Below, piece by piece: positions 12,710-13,962 of a stretch of 13,962 nucleotides of DNA. The stretch covers positions 1-13,962 of the forward strand of contig CAKUNB010000032.1 in assembly GCA_934668285.1 (NCBI GenBank), in the 5' to 3' direction. This DNA is from an uncultured Oscillospiraceae bacterium (GTDB lineage: Bacteria > Bacillota > Clostridia > Oscillospirales > Oscillospiraceae). Within the stretch, counting starts at the first letter, position 1. Each line of letters starts with the position of its first letter. The notes under the pieces are model-generated. The model was not told where the DNA came from. It saw only the letters and a program-made list of their open reading frames with translations, and did no database searches. The position numbers were made by a program, and so were the translations under genes.

Positions 12710-13163
12710 TTGGAATACTTCAAGCAATCCTTATGGCGCGCATTGAGAGCAGCGCCGAGCGAAATGCCGCGCAGCGGCAGTGGGATCACAATCGCAGGGA
12801 ATACCTCGACTATCTTGCGAAATTGATCGGTTCCTCTCCGAGGATATGCGCCGCCTCCTGCGCTGCTGCGACAGCTTCCATGACGCAGTCTTTTCGGAGA
12901 TTGCATTTTCGCAGGATGGCGCGGAGAAGCAATGCAGAGTTCTTCTGGCTTCGGAGACCGGTAAGGCAGAGCTGCTTTTCCAAGATGTCCAAACAGTAAT
13001 CCTTCACGTTGCTTCCTTTCAATGCGCCGTCGCCGAGCTGCTCAGCTGGGGGTATTGCGAGCTGAAGCATGTCAGCCGCCATCTCTTCCGGCTCTCCGTC
13101 GCGTGCGATACTCAAAACGAGCTGGTCATCGACCTCAAGCACTTGCGTTTTCAAATGTTGTAA
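12710..13163 (+). pseudogene. Hypothetical gene broken by two frameshifts, possible immunity-type protein
   Basis: Three successive frames give one protein-like sequence. Frame 2 from TTG 12710 reads EYFKQSLWRALRAAPSE. Frame 1 continues with ERNAAQRQWDHNRREYLDYL. Frame 3 ends with IDRFLSEDMRRLL, CCDSFHDAVFSEIAF, and ELVIDLKHLRFQML before TAA. Each change fits loss of one base, near 12740-12770 and near 12818-12832. The intact protein would be about 150 aa. The W...N...Y and FHD motifs with late strand pairs are reminiscent of small proteins found near polymorphic toxins, but I cannot name the family. GGAGG lies 11 bases upstream. Decay or sequencing error are both possible. Confidence 0.55.
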
Positions 13164-13257
13164 TGTCACGATAAGAGAATCGTCGCAATGATGGAAGCCG
13201 CGCATAACGAATAGGAAAAATCATAACCCCGTTCGCAATTTTACCACTCCTGCTTTC

Positions 13258-13314
13258 GCTGGGCGGGAAAGTGCCGATTAGCGGCATTTCCGGCGCCTCC
13301 CGCCCAGCATTTTT
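13258..13314 (+). terminator. Two-tier stem-loop with U-tract, copy B of the repeated element
   Basis: Perfect 11-bp outer stem GCTGGGCGGGA (13258-13268) / TCCCGCCCAGC (13298-13308), inner stem TGCCG/CGGCA with loop ATTAG, then ATTTTTA. It works as a terminator for the broken gene and lies immediately before the RHS frame. It shares sequence and plan with the element at 12128-12168, so it may also be a mobile or recombination-linked repeat. Confidence 0.7.
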
Positions 13315-13962
13315 ACTATCTGTTCCAACTGGCAGGAGCGCAGCGGCATTCTGATGCCGAGCGAGGCAACCCAGAATAAGGCAATCACCTCTGTGACCGT
13401 CGTGGCGTCCTACGACAACAACGCCAACGTCGCCCGCTTTGACAACATTTCCCTGCGTTTGGAGCCGTCGCAGACGTATCGCTACGACGAAAACGGCAAC
13501 CCCGTCGCCGCCACGCAGCAGGGCGCGGGTACAGAGAACGCGACCTACGCGTCCAACGGCATTGACCTGACAAGCTACACCGCCGCGAACGGCACGAAGT
13601 ACACTTACACCTACAACTCCGCCCACGACGTCACCTCCGCCGCCGTCGGCGGTCTGACCGCGACGACAACTTATAATGCAAGCGGCAACGTGACCGGCTC
13701 CAAGCTGACGGCCAGCGGGACGAACCTTTACATGGAGACCGCTTCTACCCCGACGCCGGACAGAAACCACGCCGAAACCGTGACCGACGCCAGCGGCTAC
13801 ACGACTACTTACGCGTACTACGACCACGGCCAGCTGCTGTCCGTGACCGACGCGAAGGGTCAGGTGTTCGAGGGCCTTGCGCTGGACGAGTTTACCACGA
13901 CGGAATCGACCCGCCGCATCGTCGGCGATGTGCTGGCCGAGCTGGACGGGCAGGAGATCGTC
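13282..13962 (+). CDS. RHS/YD-repeat protein, 5'-truncated fragment, open to right edge
   Basis: The frame is open from a stop at 13279-13281 to the window end. RHS-type sequence begins abruptly at about 13321: WQERSGILMPSEATQ, VARFDNISLRLEPSQ (the strand pattern of a module preceding YD repeats), then TYRYDENGNPVAAT, TYTYNSAHDVTSAAVG, TTYNASGNVTGSKL and YAYYDHGQLLSVTDAKGQ. RHS proteins are very large secreted or wall proteins whose shell encloses a C-terminal toxin. Here the signal peptide and N-terminus are missing, the first usable ATG (13354) lacks a proper SD, and a terminator sits directly upstream. It is therefore most likely a silent or displaced RHS piece. After about 13865 the YD pattern stops and the sequence (LALDEFTTTESTRRIVGDVL) no longer looks like RHS. 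Confidence 0.75.

Noticed and set aside
12128-13308. Integron attC sites
   Set aside because: GTTAG-like loops suggested it, but no paired GTTRRRY/RYYYAAC core sites and no integrase are visible.
13135-13827. Minus-strand frame of 230 codons opposite the RHS fragment
   Set aside because: Valine/arginine/glycine-rich shadow of the YD-repeat coding strand, with no recognisable motif.
1-13962. CRISPR arrays, tRNA, rRNA, insertion sequences, transposases
   Set aside because: No regularly spaced repeats with spacers, no tRNA-like clover pattern, no rRNA segments and no transposase-like frames were found.

Overview
The window looks like a chromosomal segment from a GC-rich gut Firmicute (Clostridia, Oscillospiraceae-like). 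The grounds are strong AGGAGG-type Shine-Dalgarno sites, short intergenic gaps, and catabolic genes related to those of anaerobic gut Clostridia. This assignment is inferred from style, not from a marker gene.

Positions 1-9905 hold one compact locus of two opposed operons around an AraC-type regulator gene (4522-5448, minus). Leftward run a MOFRL-type glycerate 2-kinase-like gene, an enolase-family gene with an altered active site, preT, and the start of preA, which carries an in-frame TAG. Rightward run an ornithine-cyclodeaminase/mu-crystallin family reductase, a YgeY-like M20 metallohydrolase, a DUF2961/GH172-like protein, and a KdsD-like SIS sugar-phosphate isomerase without CBS domains. 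That operon ends at a bidirectional terminator. Copies of a 12-bp direct repeat (consensus GGWCAATATTTT) lie over and upstream of the kinase promoter, with a looser copy in the regulator/reductase intergenic region. The regulator probably controls both arms. The enzymes suggest uptake-independent breakdown of a glycosylated or amide/ureide compound carrying a reducible ring or imine, with a glycerate-like acid channelled through the kinase/enolase-like pair. The actual substrate cannot be read from the sequence.

Positions 9906-11032 hold a nucleoside phosphorylase (minus) that lacks the uracil-recognition Gln/Arg of uridine phosphorylase. Its strong promoter and a 12-bp palindrome lie inside or next to a small divergent HicB-like ribbon-helix-helix gene, which is followed by its own long-stem terminator.

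Positions 11033-13962 are a different, accessory kind of DNA. They contain degenerate 14-bp tandem repeats, a strong promoter with a long structured leader, a small lipoprotein, a small unknown protein, a gene broken by two frameshifts, two related stem-loops that bracket these genes, and a 5'-truncated RHS/YD-repeat reading frame running off the right edge. The layout fits a decayed RHS toxin/immunity neighbourhood.
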